A stretch of DNA of 6,005 nt from an uncultured Oscillibacter sp. (GTDB lineage Bacteria > Bacillota > Clostridia > Oscillospirales > Oscillospiraceae): assembly GCA_946530565.1 (NCBI GenBank), contig CAMNAE010000114.1, forward strand, positions 1 to 6,005. Reading direction: 5' to 3'. The first letter of the stretch is position 1, and every line of letters starts with the position of its first letter. Shown one piece after another: positions 6,000 through 6,005 of the stretch. Made by a program: the position numbers and the translations under genes. A model generated the notes under the pieces. The model did not search any database and was not told the DNA's origin. It saw only the letters and a program-made list of their open reading frames with translations.

Positions 6000-6005
6000 G
6001 CTCTT

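Overview
The window is GC-rich, gene-dense bacterial DNA with two convergent transcription units. The best guess for the source is a strict anaerobe of the Clostridia (Firmicutes). The reasons are a glutamate synthase split into five polypeptides, heavy use of 4Fe-4S proteins, strong GGAGG-type ribosome binding sites before every complete gene, and a leader attenuator of the kind common in Firmicutes. This placement is inferred from gene style; no rRNA or tRNA is present.

Left (1-802, + strand): the C-terminal half of CTP synthase (pyrG), with its whole glutaminase domain. The N-terminal synthetase domain lies beyond the left edge. A strong intrinsic terminator follows at 822-859.

Right (883-5889, - strand, transcribed right to left): five tightly packed genes that together make a split, archaeal-type glutamate synthase (GOGAT). 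In transcription order they are a class II glutamine amidotransferase; an FMN glutamate synthase core with two N-terminal 4Fe-4S clusters and a 3Fe-4S motif; a four-cluster ferredoxin-like subunit; an FAD- and NAD(P)H-binding oxidoreductase; and a stand-alone GXGXG beta-helix domain (GltB domain III). Four junctions are an overlap of 1 or 4 bases or a 6-base gap, so translation is probably coupled. The inferred scheme is that the amidotransferase releases ammonia from glutamine, the FAD protein draws electrons from NAD(P)H, the ferredoxin carries them to the FMN core, and the core makes glutamate from 2-oxoglutarate. The FAD subunit is not the usual GltD; it resembles the NirB/rubredoxin-reductase class.

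Far right (5939-6005, - strand): the 5' leader of the operon. It holds a 21-bp terminator hairpin with a T7 tract only 49 bases before the preferred start codon. A competing small hairpin has a six-base loop with A at position 1 and G at position 4, the hallmark of targets of ANTAR antitermination proteins, which often control nitrogen genes. This is the most interesting signal in the window. Its upstream partner, if any, lies beyond the right edge.

No gene-free stretch exceeds 300 bases. I saw no mobile elements, CRISPR arrays, tRNAs or rRNAs.
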